From NCBI GenBank assembly GCA_965656785.1, contig CBFHLY010000003.1, forward strand, positions 66,194 through 130,193: DNA of 64,000 bases. Direction: 5' to 3'. Shown here one piece after another: positions 16,196 to 24,955 of the stretch; within the stretch, counting starts at the first letter, position 1, and each line of letters starts with the position of its first letter. The stretch comes from JALQTD01 sp965656785. GTDB lineage: Bacteria > Bacteroidota > Bacteroidia > Flavobacteriales_D > Sanyastnellaceae. A model generated the notes under the pieces. The model was not told the origin of the DNA. It saw only the letters and a program-made list of their open reading frames with translations, and searched no databases. Both the position numbers and the translations under genes were made by a program.

Positions 16196-18289
16196 TCACT
16201 CCACGAGCAAGCGGGCCGTGCTCGGCACCCCATCCAGGACCACCGAAACCAAGTAGGCCCCTGGTGCCCATCCTTGGACGTCCAGTTCGAGTTGTTGGGT
16301 TCCGACTGGCAACCGGCCTTCAAGAGGACGCGCCACTTCCCGACCGATCAAATCCCGGACCACCACCAACGCATCGTGCTCCTTCACGGTTCGGAACGTG
16401 CACGTCGTCGTGCCTGCTGTGGGATTCGGGAACAACTGCAACGGCAATTGACCCGCTTCCGTCCAGTCCGTCACGTCATTGACCCCCACGGCCTGGATGT
16501 TGATGTCATCGAGGTACAAATTGTTGCCCAACCGGCTCTCGAATTCAAACATCAACCGGAAATTCTCCGTCAAAAACTGCTCGTACGGCAACACCAACGT
16601 ATAAGTGCTCCACTCATCAGGACCGACGGGGACAAACGGAAACGGATGGGGATCCGCTGAAGGCAGGTCCGTGAAGCCGCGGTGCATGCGGCGCAAGGAC
16701 CAGGTTTTGCCACAGTCCGCCGACGCATAGACCTTGAGCCGGTCGTCCGTGTCGTCCTCATCCGGATCCTGACCGCGGTAGGCGTACGCCCAGCTGTAGG
16801 TGATGTGGATTTCCGTCGCCCCACTCATGTCCATGGTGGAGGAGATCAATTGGTCGGTGGCTTGCGCCGATTGAACCGCGAAGTTGTTCATTTTCAGGCA
16901 ATAATCACCCGTGAGTGCCGTGGTGGACGTGATGGACCACGTGACCCCATCGGCGGTTTCGTCCAACACGAACCAATCCGCCGCGGGCACCGCTCCCGAT
17001 TCAAACCCTTCCGTCAAGGGCAGGTCCATCGCATTGTCTTCCAATACATGGATGAAATCGGTTTGGCTGCCTTCTGCCGTTTCGTTGTTGTTGCTCGCAG
17101 TCAACTTCACGGTATAAAAGCCGGGCTGATCGAAGGTGTGCCACGGACTCTCCTCCGTGCTCACCGGGCTCCCGTCACCGAAATCCCATTCCCACGCATT
17201 CACGCCGTGGAAGCTCAAATCCGTGAACTGCACGCTGTCTCCCGCACAAATCATTCGGCGATCCGCATCGAAGGTCACGGAACACAAAACGTCCACCCCA
17301 TCGGTTCCCGTTGCAGCAAGGTTGCCCGGTGTCCAGAGCTGGTTCCGTTGGGCGGTGTTGCTGTACATCGCCGCCCGCATCCGCGTCCGCTGGCCCTCCG
17401 TGAACATCCGACCGCAGTAGCTGTAATCCATGTAATTCTGGACGTTATCCAAGGAATTGCACGAGGATCCGTTCAAGTTGCACGTGACCCAGCCCATGGT
17501 GAGCGGCGTGTCGTCCACGTTGTCATCTTGATCGCAGTTGCTGTCCAAACCGGGCTCATTCCCATTCCCCCAGGTGTGGCGCAAGTTCATCCAGTGACCT
17601 GCCTCGTGCGTCAGCGTGCGCGACCGGTACGTGTTGCTCGTACCGATGTCGCCTGTGTAGTCGTGCTTGAGCACGATGCCGTCGATGTCTGCGTTCTGGA
17701 AACCGGAAACCGAGCCCGGCAGGTACGTGTACCCCGCGGCACCGTTGGCGTAATTGACGACCCACACGTTCATGTATTGGTTGCGCGGCCACTGAATGAG
17801 GTCCTTCACCGCATTCGAGCCGTCATAGGTCAAATCACTGACGATTCGATTGATGCCCGAATGGCAATTCCCATTCGGGTCCCGTTGTGCCAAACGAAAC
17901 TCGATCTCGATGTCCGAAGCGATGCCCGCAAACTCATCGACGATGGTGTTCGCGTCCGTGTTGAGCAATCGGAAATCCCGGTTGGCCACTTCCAGCGCAC
18001 TATACACTTGCTCGTCCGAAATGTTCTCCACCCCGTTGTCGTGGATGATGTGAAACACCACGGGAATGACGACCAGTTCGTCCCGATTCACATCGCTGAA
18101 CGACTGGGTTTCGGCCTCCAACCGGGCCTCATCGCGCTCCAAGTGCAACCGCGTTTCCGGCCGCTCTTGCAACAAGCGGTCCAGCGCTTCCGATGAACCA
18201 CAATAGTGAATGGAATCCGTGCTTTGGGCGAAAAGGGAGCCGAAGGCACATGCAATGAACAGGGAAGCGCTGAGGAGGCGGTATAACAT
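16196..18289 (-). CDS. M43 (pappalysin/cytophagalysin) metalloprotease with PKD domain and T9SS tail
   Basis: This 697-residue secreted zinc protease has a signal peptide (MLYRLLSASLFIACAFGSLFA). The zinc motif HEAGHWMNLRH lies at residues 228-238, and the Met-turn NYMDYSYCGRMFT follows near 305, both typical of family M43. Residues about 335-425 form a PKD domain (WEWDFGDGS). A jelly-roll, MAM-like segment follows, with the calcium-type stretch DPDEDDTDD. The last 75 residues are a type A T9SS sorting domain: LQLFPNPTAGTT, the central VVRDLIGREV, and GAYLVSVVLDG near the end. I chose ATG 18289 because it gives the signal peptide; the open frame continues upstream without meaning. It is predicted to be exported by T9SS to the surface or medium. 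Confidence 0.92.
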   Translation of the reverse strand: MLYRLLSASLFIACAFGSLFAQSTDSIHYCGSSEALDRLLQERPETRLHLERDEARLEAETQSFSDVNRDELVVIPVVFHIIHDNGVENISDEQVYSALEVANRDFRLLNTDANTIVDEFAGIASDIEIEFRLAQRDPNGNCHSGINRIVSDLTYDGSNAVKDLIQWPRNQYMNVWVVNYANGAAGYTYLPGSVSGFQNADIDGIVLKHDYTGDIGTSNTYRSRTLTHEAGHWMNLRHTWGNGNEPGLDSNCDQDDNVDDTPLTMGWVTCNLNGSSCNSLDNVQNYMDYSYCGRMFTEGQRTRMRAAMYSNTAQRNQLWTPGNLAATGTDGVDVLCSVTFDADRRMICAGDSVQFTDLSFHGVNAWEWDFGDGSPVSTEESPWHTFDQPGFYTVKLTASNNNETAEGSQTDFIHVLEDNAMDLPLTEGFESGAVPAADWFVLDETADGVTWSITSTTALTGDYCLKMNNFAVQSAQATDQLISSTMDMSGATEIHITYSWAYAYRGQDPDEDDTDDRLKVYASADCGKTWSLRRMHRGFTDLPSADPHPFPFVPVGPDEWSTYTLVLPYEQFLTENFRLMFEFESRLGNNLYLDDINIQAVGVNDVTDWTEAGQLPLQLFPNPTAGTTTCTFRTVKEHDALVVVRDLIGREVARPLEGRLPVGTQQLELDVQGWAPGAYLVSVVLDGVPSTARLLVE

Positions 18290-18342
18290 GGGATTCAATT
18301 CTTCTTGCACTTGCAATTTACAAGCAAAGCAGGCAGTCTCGG

Positions 18343-19533
18343 TCACAAGAGGTTGCGGACGCGAAAGTTCCACTGCAAACTGAGGAAAGCCGCCGTTGTG
18401 AGCGTTTCCATCGGGGCGTCCGGTCCAAAAGGTGGACGCGCCCTCACATGCTGAACAATGAGGGAGGCAGTAAGGTTCCGTGCCGCGTCGAAGACCACGC
18501 TCGGCATCGCGATGAGGACGTCGTCGTTGGGGGCCCAAAGCAGCGCCCCGCCCATCCGGAGCCGCTCGGTAACGGGCAAGGTCAGCTGCGTCATGTACGT
18601 GCGAGCGAATGGGAGGAGGGACCAGGGCTGTTGCGTGGTTTGGCCTCCCGTAGAAAGGCCGAGCAAGGCCGAACCGCCCGATCCAGGCGTGCGCAAAACC
18701 GCCAACTGCGCGAAGGCCCCTTCGCCCCACGTCGCATCGAGGCCGATCGTTCCGCTCCAAATCGCCGAATCGCCCCATGCCGCAGCCGCTCCGAAATGCG
18801 TGCCCTCGGCCTTGAGGCTCAATGGGCCCCATCCCGCGCTGACGGCGCCGCCCACCGCGTAGGTGTCTTCGAGGTAGGCGGACAGGATTTGGCCATCGAC
18901 CCCGCGCACATTCCAGCGGAACAACCCCGCCACCAACGGCGCCCGCTCCGGCGTGCCCGGGCGAGCGGCCACATCCACTTCGTTCATTCCGTTTTCTCCC
19001 ACGCTCCACCGCACCCGAAGCGCATCCGTACCCGGCCGCTCCGCGTAATCAAAATCGAAAAAGTTGTACGCATTGAAGACGTCATTCGGATTCCAAACCG
19101 CGTGCCGTCCCCAGTTGATGCGCTGCCTTCCGAGGTCCACGCGAAGGCGATTCTGCCGATGCGACACCAACGCCCGATCGATGAGCGTGTTCCCCACCCC
19201 CTTTTCGTCGGCCGACTCCCACCAGTTCCAACTCCCGTCCCACAGGCCCGCATCGGCGGAAAGGCCTTCAAAAAACCCCGCGGTTTGTTCCACTTGGCTC
19301 CCGAAAAACACCCGCGTGCGCGCCTCCAGCCGCACGGTCCACGCCCGGTCCGCACTCCGCCACTTCAAGTTCGTGCGCTGGTGCAAGTACGCCTGCGTCA
19401 TCGGCTCGTCCAACAGGAACGGAATGGTGGTCTGCGACGGCATGGCCTTCCAATAGCCGCTCAACTCCAATTGCTGGGCCTGCACGAACGATGCAAAGCC
19501 CAACAACACGATCAGAAACCCCGTGCGCATCAT
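18343..19533 (-). CDS. Outer-membrane beta-barrel protein of the LolA/FtsX export operon
   Basis: The 396-residue product has a signal peptide (MMRTGFLIVLLGFASFVQA) and then a long run of alternating amphipathic strands ending in the aromatic-hydrophobic FRVRNLL, as expected of an outer-membrane barrel. The segment RVDLGRQRINWGRHAVWNPNDV near residue 140 resembles porin-like proteins found next to LolA-like proteins in other bacteria (DUF1302-like layout, by analogy only). It is the last gene of a five-gene minus-strand operon, overlapping the ABC ATPase gene by four bases. The context suggests it is the outer-membrane end of an envelope-spanning export or lipid-transfer system. The specific substrate is unknown. 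Confidence 0.75.
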   Translation of the reverse strand: MMRTGFLIVLLGFASFVQAQQLELSGYWKAMPSQTTIPFLLDEPMTQAYLHQRTNLKWRSADRAWTVRLEARTRVFFGSQVEQTAGFFEGLSADAGLWDGSWNWWESADEKGVGNTLIDRALVSHRQNRLRVDLGRQRINWGRHAVWNPNDVFNAYNFFDFDYAERPGTDALRVRWSVGENGMNEVDVAARPGTPERAPLVAGLFRWNVRGVDGQILSAYLEDTYAVGGAVSAGWGPLSLKAEGTHFGAAAAWGDSAIWSGTIGLDATWGEGAFAQLAVLRTPGSGGSALLGLSTGGQTTQQPWSLLPFARTYMTQLTLPVTERLRMGGALLWAPNDDVLIAMPSVVFDAARNLTASLIVQHVRARPPFGPDAPMETLTTAAFLSLQWNFRVRNLL

Positions 19534-20225
19534 GCTTCGTCCGAGTCGATGCGGCCGTCCACCAACGTGACCACCCGGCGAGCGCGCGCAATCACCCGTG
19601 GATCGTGCGTCGAAAAGACGAAGGTCATGCCCTCGTCCCGGTTCAACTGCTCCATCACATCCAACAAGCTCTCCGCAGTGTGGCTGTCCAAGTTCGCCGT
19701 CGGCTCGTCGGCCAACACGAACGCCGGCTTGCTCGCCAACGCCCGCGCCACCGCCACGCGCTGTTGCTGCCCTCCCGACAGCTGCGTGGGACGCGCGTGC
19801 CCCAGCTTTTCCAAGCCCACATCCTTCAGCAATTGCTGGGTCCGCGTTCGGCGCTCCTTCGCGGAAGCCTTTTGGAGCAACATGATGAACTCGATGTTTT
19901 CCGCCGCCGACAGCACCGGGATCAGGTTGTACGCTTGAAAGACAAACCCGATGTGGTGCAAGCGGAATTGGATCAAAGCGTTCTCATCGAGGTCGTTCAA
20001 TCGCGTCCCATCGATCACGACCTCACCTGCGGTCGGGCGATCCAGCCCCCCGATCAGGTTCAACAAGGTCGTCTTCCCACTCCCCGAAGGCCCCACAAGC
20101 GCCGTGAACTCCCCTGGAAGGATGGACAAATCCACGCCGTCCACCGCCCGCACGTCCACCGGGCCTTGCTGGTAAGTGCGGGAAATCCCGCGGGTCGTGA
20201 TGACCGGTTGTTGATTCGAATTCAT
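19530..20225 (-). CDS. ABC transporter ATPase, LolD/MacB type
   Basis: The 231-residue ATPase energises the two FtsX-type permeases encoded upstream. Walker A is GPSGSGKT at 45-52, the signature is LSGGQQQR near 148, and Walker B is FVLADEPTAN; the switch His follows in VFSTHDPRV. The architecture is that of the MacB/LolD/FtsE branch (type VII ABC systems), which extract or push substrates in the periplasm rather than import them. The gene starts 10 bp after the preceding permease gene and overlaps the barrel gene by four bases. The function depends on the operon as a whole. Confidence 0.93.
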   Translation of the reverse strand: MNSNQQPVITTRGISRTYQQGPVDVRAVDGVDLSILPGEFTALVGPSGSGKTTLLNLIGGLDRPTAGEVVIDGTRLNDLDENALIQFRLHHIGFVFQAYNLIPVLSAAENIEFIMLLQKASAKERRTRTQQLLKDVGLEKLGHARPTQLSGGQQQRVAVARALASKPAFVLADEPTANLDSHTAESLLDVMEQLNRDEGMTFVFSTHDPRVIARARRVVTLVDGRIDSDEA

Positions 20226-20235
20226 GTCCAGGAAA

Positions 20236-21453
20236 TCATTGAGAACGGATCGCGTCCATGGGTTTCAAGCGAATGGCGTGCAAGGCCGGGAACAAGGCAG
20301 CGATGAGCGAAGCCGCCACCACCATGATGAGGATTTCCACGTAGCCTCCGGTGTCCAAGGTCGGATACACGTGGGTGGACAAACCGTAGGCCTCCAAGCT
20401 CTCCGCATACCGCGATAAGTCGATGCCGTGAACCCCTGTCCACTCGATGGTCCCCCACGCCACCAGCAGCCCCAGCGGCCCGCCGATGGAACCGATCATC
20501 ACCGTCTCAAGCAGGATCATCCAGAACACCTTCACCCGCGTCAGCCCCACCGCCATGAGCACGCCCAGTTCCCGCGTCCGCTCCAGCACCGCCATGAGCA
20601 TGGTGTTCACGATGCCGAACAGCAAGGCGAGCAGGATGATCGCGATGATGATGAGCACGTATTGGTCGTACGATTCGGAGATGAGCCGCAGTTCCGGGGA
20701 AATCGCGTTCCATGGGCGGACCAAATCCCCCCCGAACTGCCCCGCGTAATCCGCCGCCAACCCCTGCACCACCGAGAGATCCCGAGCGAACACCGCCACC
20801 TCATGGCGCGCCGCCCCCACCCCCATCAACCCCGCCAAATCCCGTGCCGGCATGTAAATCCGCGCCCCCGCCTTCGCGGCCGCCCGCTCCCGGTAAATCC
20901 CTGCCACGCGCAACGCCGTCGACACCATCTCCCCTTCGCGATTGGGCAACGTCACCACGATTTTATTCTTCACCCCCACGTGCAACCGCTCCGCGAGCCG
21001 CGTCCCGATGACGACCTGGTTCGGCCGGTCCGTCGCGAACAAATCGCCCTCGACCACCCGATCGCCCAGCTGCGTCACCGCCGACTCTGCGTCCGCATCG
21101 ATGCCGACGACCATCCCGCCCGTGGTCAGGCGCGCACTCGCAATCAGGCCCACCCCCCCGAGCCGGGCACTGAACGACTCCACCCGCTCGTCTGCAGCCA
21201 GGGCCGCCGTCAGCGCCCCCGTGGATTTCAACGTGTCCGTGGGGTCGAACTGATCGAGGAACCCCTGCCCGTGGATTTGGACATGGGAAACCTCCTGGCG
21301 CAGCATGTCCTCCAGCTGCTGCTGGGTCATGCCCGAAAAGAAGCCCACGATGAACGTGCCGCCCCAAATCCCCAGCACCATCGAACCGATGACCACCAAA
21401 CTCCGCACGGGATTCCGCCAAATGTTCCGGTAAGCAATCGAGAGCAACATCAT
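20236..21453 (-). CDS. FtsX-like ABC permease (second of pair)
   Basis: This 405-residue permease has an N-terminal membrane segment (about residues 14-36), a large periplasmic MacB-type core domain (about 45-255) and three C-terminal membrane segments. The cytoplasmic coupling motif is visible in NTMLMAVLERTRELGVLMAVGLTR near 285, the hallmark of FtsX-like permeases. It overlaps the preceding permease gene by four bases (ATGA). With the sister permease it would form a heterodimer like LolC-LolE. The periplasmic part contains no lipoprotein-specific feature that I can recognise. Confidence 0.9.
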   Translation of the reverse strand: MMLLSIAYRNIWRNPVRSLVVIGSMVLGIWGGTFIVGFFSGMTQQQLEDMLRQEVSHVQIHGQGFLDQFDPTDTLKSTGALTAALAADERVESFSARLGGVGLIASARLTTGGMVVGIDADAESAVTQLGDRVVEGDLFATDRPNQVVIGTRLAERLHVGVKNKIVVTLPNREGEMVSTALRVAGIYRERAAAKAGARIYMPARDLAGLMGVGAARHEVAVFARDLSVVQGLAADYAGQFGGDLVRPWNAISPELRLISESYDQYVLIIIAIILLALLFGIVNTMLMAVLERTRELGVLMAVGLTRVKVFWMILLETVMIGSIGGPLGLLVAWGTIEWTGVHGIDLSRYAESLEAYGLSTHVYPTLDTGGYVEILIMVVAASLIAALFPALHAIRLKPMDAIRSQ

Positions 21454-22682
21454 GACCGCGAAGCTTTGAGGATGTCCAACCGCTTCAGCACGCGCAACGG
21501 GTACAACCCCACAGTCAACGCCATGCCCAGCACAACGGCGGCCTGGTTGAAGAAAATGAACGGCTCGATCATCACCGGCAGGATGGGCTCCAATCCATAT
21601 TGCTCATGGAGCTCGCGCAAGTCGCCGCGCAACTGAACCGGATTCGCATCGAAGTACTCGAGGAACGGCCAAACCGCGAGGCTACCCAGCCCCACGCCGA
21701 GCAGCCCGAGCAATGCCACCTCGAGGTACACCATCGCAGCGAGGGTGCGGCGCCCGGTTCCGACCGAAATGAGGATGCCGAATTCCTTTTGGCGTTCACT
21801 CATCATCATGAGCACCGTAGAGAAGAGGCCAAACCCGATGATCAGGTATAAGATGAACAGGATGATGTAGTTGCCTGCCAGCTTGCCTTCGAGGGTTTGT
21901 TCCAAATCCGGCATCAAATCGCTCCACAGGCGCGCCGCTTGGTTCGGAAACAGGGCGGCGAGTTCCGCTTGAACGTCCTCGAGGTCGGCTGCGGGATCGG
22001 CCATGCACACGACGCCCGTTACCCGTCCCTCCATGCGAAAGGCGTGCTGGGCATCGGCGAGCTGCACGTAGACGAGGCGCTTGCTCAGTTCGGGGTTGCC
22101 GAGTTCGAGGAGGCCCGCTACCCGGAACCGGCCATATGCGGGCACCCCGTGGTAGCCCTGGCCGATGGTGAACAGCGTGTCTCCTGGGCTCAGTCCCAGC
22201 TGGTCGCCGAGCGCCGCTCCGACCACCGCTTCCGGGAGGTCCGCACGGGGCTCACCGAAGTACTGGCCACCGGTTCGGATGCGTTCCGTGAACCGGTTCA
22301 CCGAATCTTCGGCTGCCGGTTCGATGCCGATGACCTGCACCGGCGTGCTGCGGTCGCCCGATGAGGCCAACACGATGGCTTCAAGGCGCGGCATCACGGC
22401 CATGGCCCCGTCGATTTTTTGGGCCTCCAAGAGGCGGGCTGCATCCAGTTCCAAGCTGTGGTCAGGCGTCGGCTCTGCCAAATACAAGGAATCCTGCACC
22501 TGAACGTGGCCGGTGGAAAGCCGAGCCATGTCCTCGATCATCTTGCCGAAGACCCCGTACGTTACGGACTGCATGACCACGGCGAAGAAGACCGCGAAGA
22601 AGGCCGAGCCCGCGGTGATGACGGTGCGTCGTTTGTTCCGCCACAGGTTCCGCCACGCGAGCGTCCACCAGAGTGCGTTCAT
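21450..22682 (-). CDS. FtsX-like ABC permease (first of pair)
   Basis: The 410-residue permease has the same plan as its downstream neighbour: an N-terminal segment (about 20-42), a periplasmic MacB core, and three C-terminal segments. The coupling region MMMSERQKEFGILISVGTGRR lies near residue 300. The N terminus WRNLWRNKRRTVIT is typical of the family. The start ATG overlaps the LolA-like gene's stop by one base. Having two different permeases implies a heterodimeric transporter, as in LolCDE, rather than the homodimer of MacB. Confidence 0.9.
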   Translation of the reverse strand: MNALWWTLAWRNLWRNKRRTVITAGSAFFAVFFAVVMQSVTYGVFGKMIEDMARLSTGHVQVQDSLYLAEPTPDHSLELDAARLLEAQKIDGAMAVMPRLEAIVLASSGDRSTPVQVIGIEPAAEDSVNRFTERIRTGGQYFGEPRADLPEAVVGAALGDQLGLSPGDTLFTIGQGYHGVPAYGRFRVAGLLELGNPELSKRLVYVQLADAQHAFRMEGRVTGVVCMADPAADLEDVQAELAALFPNQAARLWSDLMPDLEQTLEGKLAGNYIILFILYLIIGFGLFSTVLMMMSERQKEFGILISVGTGRRTLAAMVYLEVALLGLLGVGLGSLAVWPFLEYFDANPVQLRGDLRELHEQYGLEPILPVMIEPFIFFNQAAVVLGMALTVGLYPLRVLKRLDILKASRS

Positions 22683-23437
22683 CAGAGGTCCTGCATTTGC
22701 GAGACGGTGAAGAAGCCTTCGTCGAGGTTGGGGCTGAAATCGAGGGCGTCGTAGCGCATTTCCGTGCGGTGGCCGGGTTCATCGGCTGGAACGACCTGCA
22801 CCGCGACGGGCAGCGTTCGGCCACCCAGTTCGCCGATTTCGAGCGTCTCGAGGGTTTGGACCAAATCCCCGAACTCGTCGTAACTCTCGACCTTCAGTTG
22901 CAGGAAATCCGTGCGATCCACCCACATTCGGACCTTGCCCCAAACCACCGGAGCATCCGGAAGCGGCGTCAATTCAATGACGGCGCACGGGCGGCCCATG
23001 ACGTCCTCCTCCCCGACAATGGCGTGGATGTAATCGCGGAGCACGCTGGACTCACGCACGAGGTCGTCGTTGGAAAAGTCGGTGCCCATCCAGGACTGGG
23101 CCATCATGCTCGGGGGCATCTTGATGACGCGCTCCAGCTGCGGTACCCAGTTCCACACCTCGCGGTCGCGCTTCAAGAAGACCGTGCCCGCGTCCCGGGC
23201 TGGGGCGGTGATGACCATCATGGCCCGATCGGCACCAAGCGCCCACGATGTCAGGGACATTTCACGCTCCCAAGTGGGGCGGACGATCGTCATGGTCATC
23301 TCCGCGCGAAGCTCCGAACCGCGCATGGCCTCTTCGGCGCGTTCGAGGTACTCGCGCGCGGTTTGGGCAGGCAACGTCAGCACCTGCGCAAGCAGCAGCA
23401 GCAAAAGGACCAAACGAGAGGCAGGATTCACATTCAT
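22682..23437 (-). CDS. LolA-like outer-membrane lipoprotein-sorting protein
   Basis: The 251-residue product has a signal peptide (MNVNPASRLVLLLLLLAQ, cleavage near LPAQ) and a LolA-like half-barrel fold of the PF17131 type. Diagnostic motifs are DREVWNWVPQLERVIKMPPSMM and the following SWMGTDFSNDDLVRES. In this family the periplasmic protein is usually encoded beside an exporter and is thought to carry a lipid or lipidated substrate; it is distinct from classical LolA. It is the first gene of the operon and has a good promoter 15 bp upstream. The bound ligand is unknown. The coding composition flips at about 22856-22870. Confidence 0.88.
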   Translation of the reverse strand: MNVNPASRLVLLLLLLAQVLTLPAQTAREYLERAEEAMRGSELRAEMTMTIVRPTWEREMSLTSWALGADRAMMVITAPARDAGTVFLKRDREVWNWVPQLERVIKMPPSMMAQSWMGTDFSNDDLVRESSVLRDYIHAIVGEEDVMGRPCAVIELTPLPDAPVVWGKVRMWVDRTDFLQLKVESYDEFGDLVQTLETLEIGELGGRTLPVAVQVVPADEPGHRTEMRYDALDFSPNLDEGFFTVSQMQDL

Positions 23438-23451
23438 GGCATTTTCTCAAG

Positions 23452-23480
23452 CGAAATTACAACAGGCCACCCCCATCAAA
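23452..23480 (-). promoter_or_regulatory. Promoter of the LolA/FtsX/barrel operon
   Basis: On the minus strand TTTG (23480-23477) and TAATTTCG (23459-23452) are separated by 17 bases, a good match to the Bacteroidota consensus. The predicted transcript has a short leader of about 8-10 bases. Confidence 0.6.
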
Positions 23481-23524
23481 GGTTCCTGCCATCAGGTGGA
23501 AGGGCGCGTGTAACCGGTGTCACA

Positions 23525-23554
23525 TTTGGGACTGACTTGCAACGCGTAACTTGC
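23525..23554 (+). promoter_or_regulatory. Promoter of the rhodanese-hydroxylase cluster
   Basis: TTTG at 23525-23528 and TAACTTGC at 23547-23554 are 18 bases apart. The leader to the ATG at 23585 would be about 25 bases. It lies back to back with the promoter of the divergent export operon. Confidence 0.5.
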
Positions 23555-23584
23555 GCTGTGCTTCAGCATTGAAAATACCCCATC

Positions 23585-24052
23585 ATGAAACCTTCATCCA
23601 CCTTGAAATCGAGCCTTTGGATTGCGCTCGTACTCACCGCCGCTACTGGATTGGCGGGGTGCGGAACCGCTCCCACTGAACCCACGGCCCAGTCTGCCGC
23701 CGCTCAGGGGGCCGTGGCGAAGGATGTGAAGGTGGCGGAGTTCCAAACCTTGATGGCCCGCGAAGGCGCGTTATTGCTCGATGTTCGGTCCGACGGAGAA
23801 TGGGCCGAGGGTCACCTTGAAGGCGCGGCCTACATTCCGTTCGCCTCCGCCGACTTCAACCAGCAGCTCGCCGCCCTGCCCAAGGATCGGCCGGTGTTGG
23901 TCTACTGCGCGTCCGGCGGTCGGAGCGCGAAGGCGATGCAAGCACTGAACGCCGCGGGCCACCCCGAAGTGTACAACCTGCTCGGTGGCATCCGCGCTTG
24001 GCAAGGCGCTGGAAACGCGGTCGTTCACACAGAACCCGTTGAAATTCAATAA
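23585..24052 (+). CDS. Rhodanese-domain lipoprotein
   Basis: The 155-residue product is a predicted lipoprotein: the signal segment ends in the lipobox LAGC with Cys26. After a low-complexity Ala/Gln linker, a single rhodanese domain covers about residues 48-150. The active-site loop CASGGRS holds the catalytic Cys108, and the domain starts with LLDVRSDGEWAEGHLEGA, so it should be an active sulfurtransferase-type fold. It is the first of three closely spaced genes (gaps of 9 and -1 bp) leading to a membrane hydroxylase. Periplasmic rhodaneses can handle thiosulfate or persulfide, but the substrate here is not known. Confidence 0.87.
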   Translation: MKPSSTLKSSLWIALVLTAATGLAGCGTAPTEPTAQSAAAQGAVAKDVKVAEFQTLMAREGALLLDVRSDGEWAEGHLEGAAYIPFASADFNQQLAALPKDRPVLVYCASGGRSAKAMQALNAAGHPEVYNLLGGIRAWQGAGNAVVHTEPVEIQ

Positions 24053-24061
24053 CCTCCTGCC

Positions 24062-24955
24062 ATGAACCAGTACTTGGACACCTTCCTTCGCGGTTTCAGC
24101 GAGTATGGCAACTACCTGTGGAGCGAGTTGCTTTGGTCGTATGACTACAAGCCGTGGTACGAAAATTACCTCTACGCGCTCATCCTGTTGTCCCTCGTGG
24201 TTTGGGGCATCGAGTTGGCGCTTCCGTGGCGCAAGGGCCAAGCCCCGCTGCGAAAGGATTTTTGGCTCGACGTGTTTTACATGTTCTTCAACTTCTTCCT
24301 CTTTTCGCTCGTAGGTTACAATGGCCTGAGCAACATGGGGGTGAACCTGTTCAACGATTTCCTGGCCAACACCTTTGGCATCACCAACCTCGTAGCCCTC
24401 GAAATCAGTTCGTGGTCACACATCACCCAGCTGTTCGTCATGTTCATTCTGGTGGACTTTCTGTCGTGGTGGACGCACCGGCTGTTGCACCGCGTGCCCT
24501 TCCTTTGGAACTTCCACAAGGTGCACCACAGCGTGAAGGAGATGGGCTTTGCAGCACATTTGCGCTACCACTGGATGGAGACCATTGTCTACAAGAGCAT
24601 CCAATACGTGCCGATGGCGATGATCGGATTTGGCATCGAGGACTTCTTCATTGTGCACATGTTCGCCTTGGCCATCGGGCACCTGAACCACGCGAACCTC
24701 GGCTGGGATTACGGTCCGCTGAAGTACGTGTTCAACAACCCGAAGATGCACATTTGGCACCACGCAAAGGACTTGGGCAAGAACAAGTACGGAGTCAACT
24801 TCGGCATCAGCTTGAGCCTGTGGGACTACGTCTTCGGCACGGATTACATCCCGCAAGACGGGCGTGACATCGTGCTTGGATACGACGGGGATGAGCAGAT
24901 GCCGGAAGGCTTCGTAGGCCAAAGCGTTGCGCCCTTCATCCCGAACCGCAACTGA
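24062..24955 (+). CDS. Fatty acid hydroxylase / sterol desaturase family membrane protein
   Basis: The 297-residue integral membrane enzyme has about four membrane segments and the di-iron histidine boxes of the family: HRLLH near residue 139, HKVHH at about 151, HLNHAN further on, and HIWHH near 230. Such enzymes hydroxylate or desaturate lipid chains using oxygen. In Bacteroidota, relatives act on sphingolipids, carotenoids or ornithine lipids, so the substrate cannot be assigned. The gene is preceded nine bases upstream by the rhodanese lipoprotein, and its stop overlaps the start of a small membrane protein (TGATG), implying one transcript. Confidence 0.9.
   Translation: MNQYLDTFLRGFSEYGNYLWSELLWSYDYKPWYENYLYALILLSLVVWGIELALPWRKGQAPLRKDFWLDVFYMFFNFFLFSLVGYNGLSNMGVNLFNDFLANTFGITNLVALEISSWSHITQLFVMFILVDFLSWWTHRLLHRVPFLWNFHKVHHSVKEMGFAAHLRYHWMETIVYKSIQYVPMAMIGFGIEDFFIVHMFALAIGHLNHANLGWDYGPLKYVFNNPKMHIWHHAKDLGKNKYGVNFGISLSLWDYVFGTDYIPQDGRDIVLGYDGDEQMPEGFVGQSVAPFIPNRN

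Noticed and set aside
18290..19009. 240-residue N-terminal extension of the M43 protease frame
   Set aside because: It lies inside the barrel gene, has shadow-like composition, and precedes a perfect signal peptide starting at 18289.
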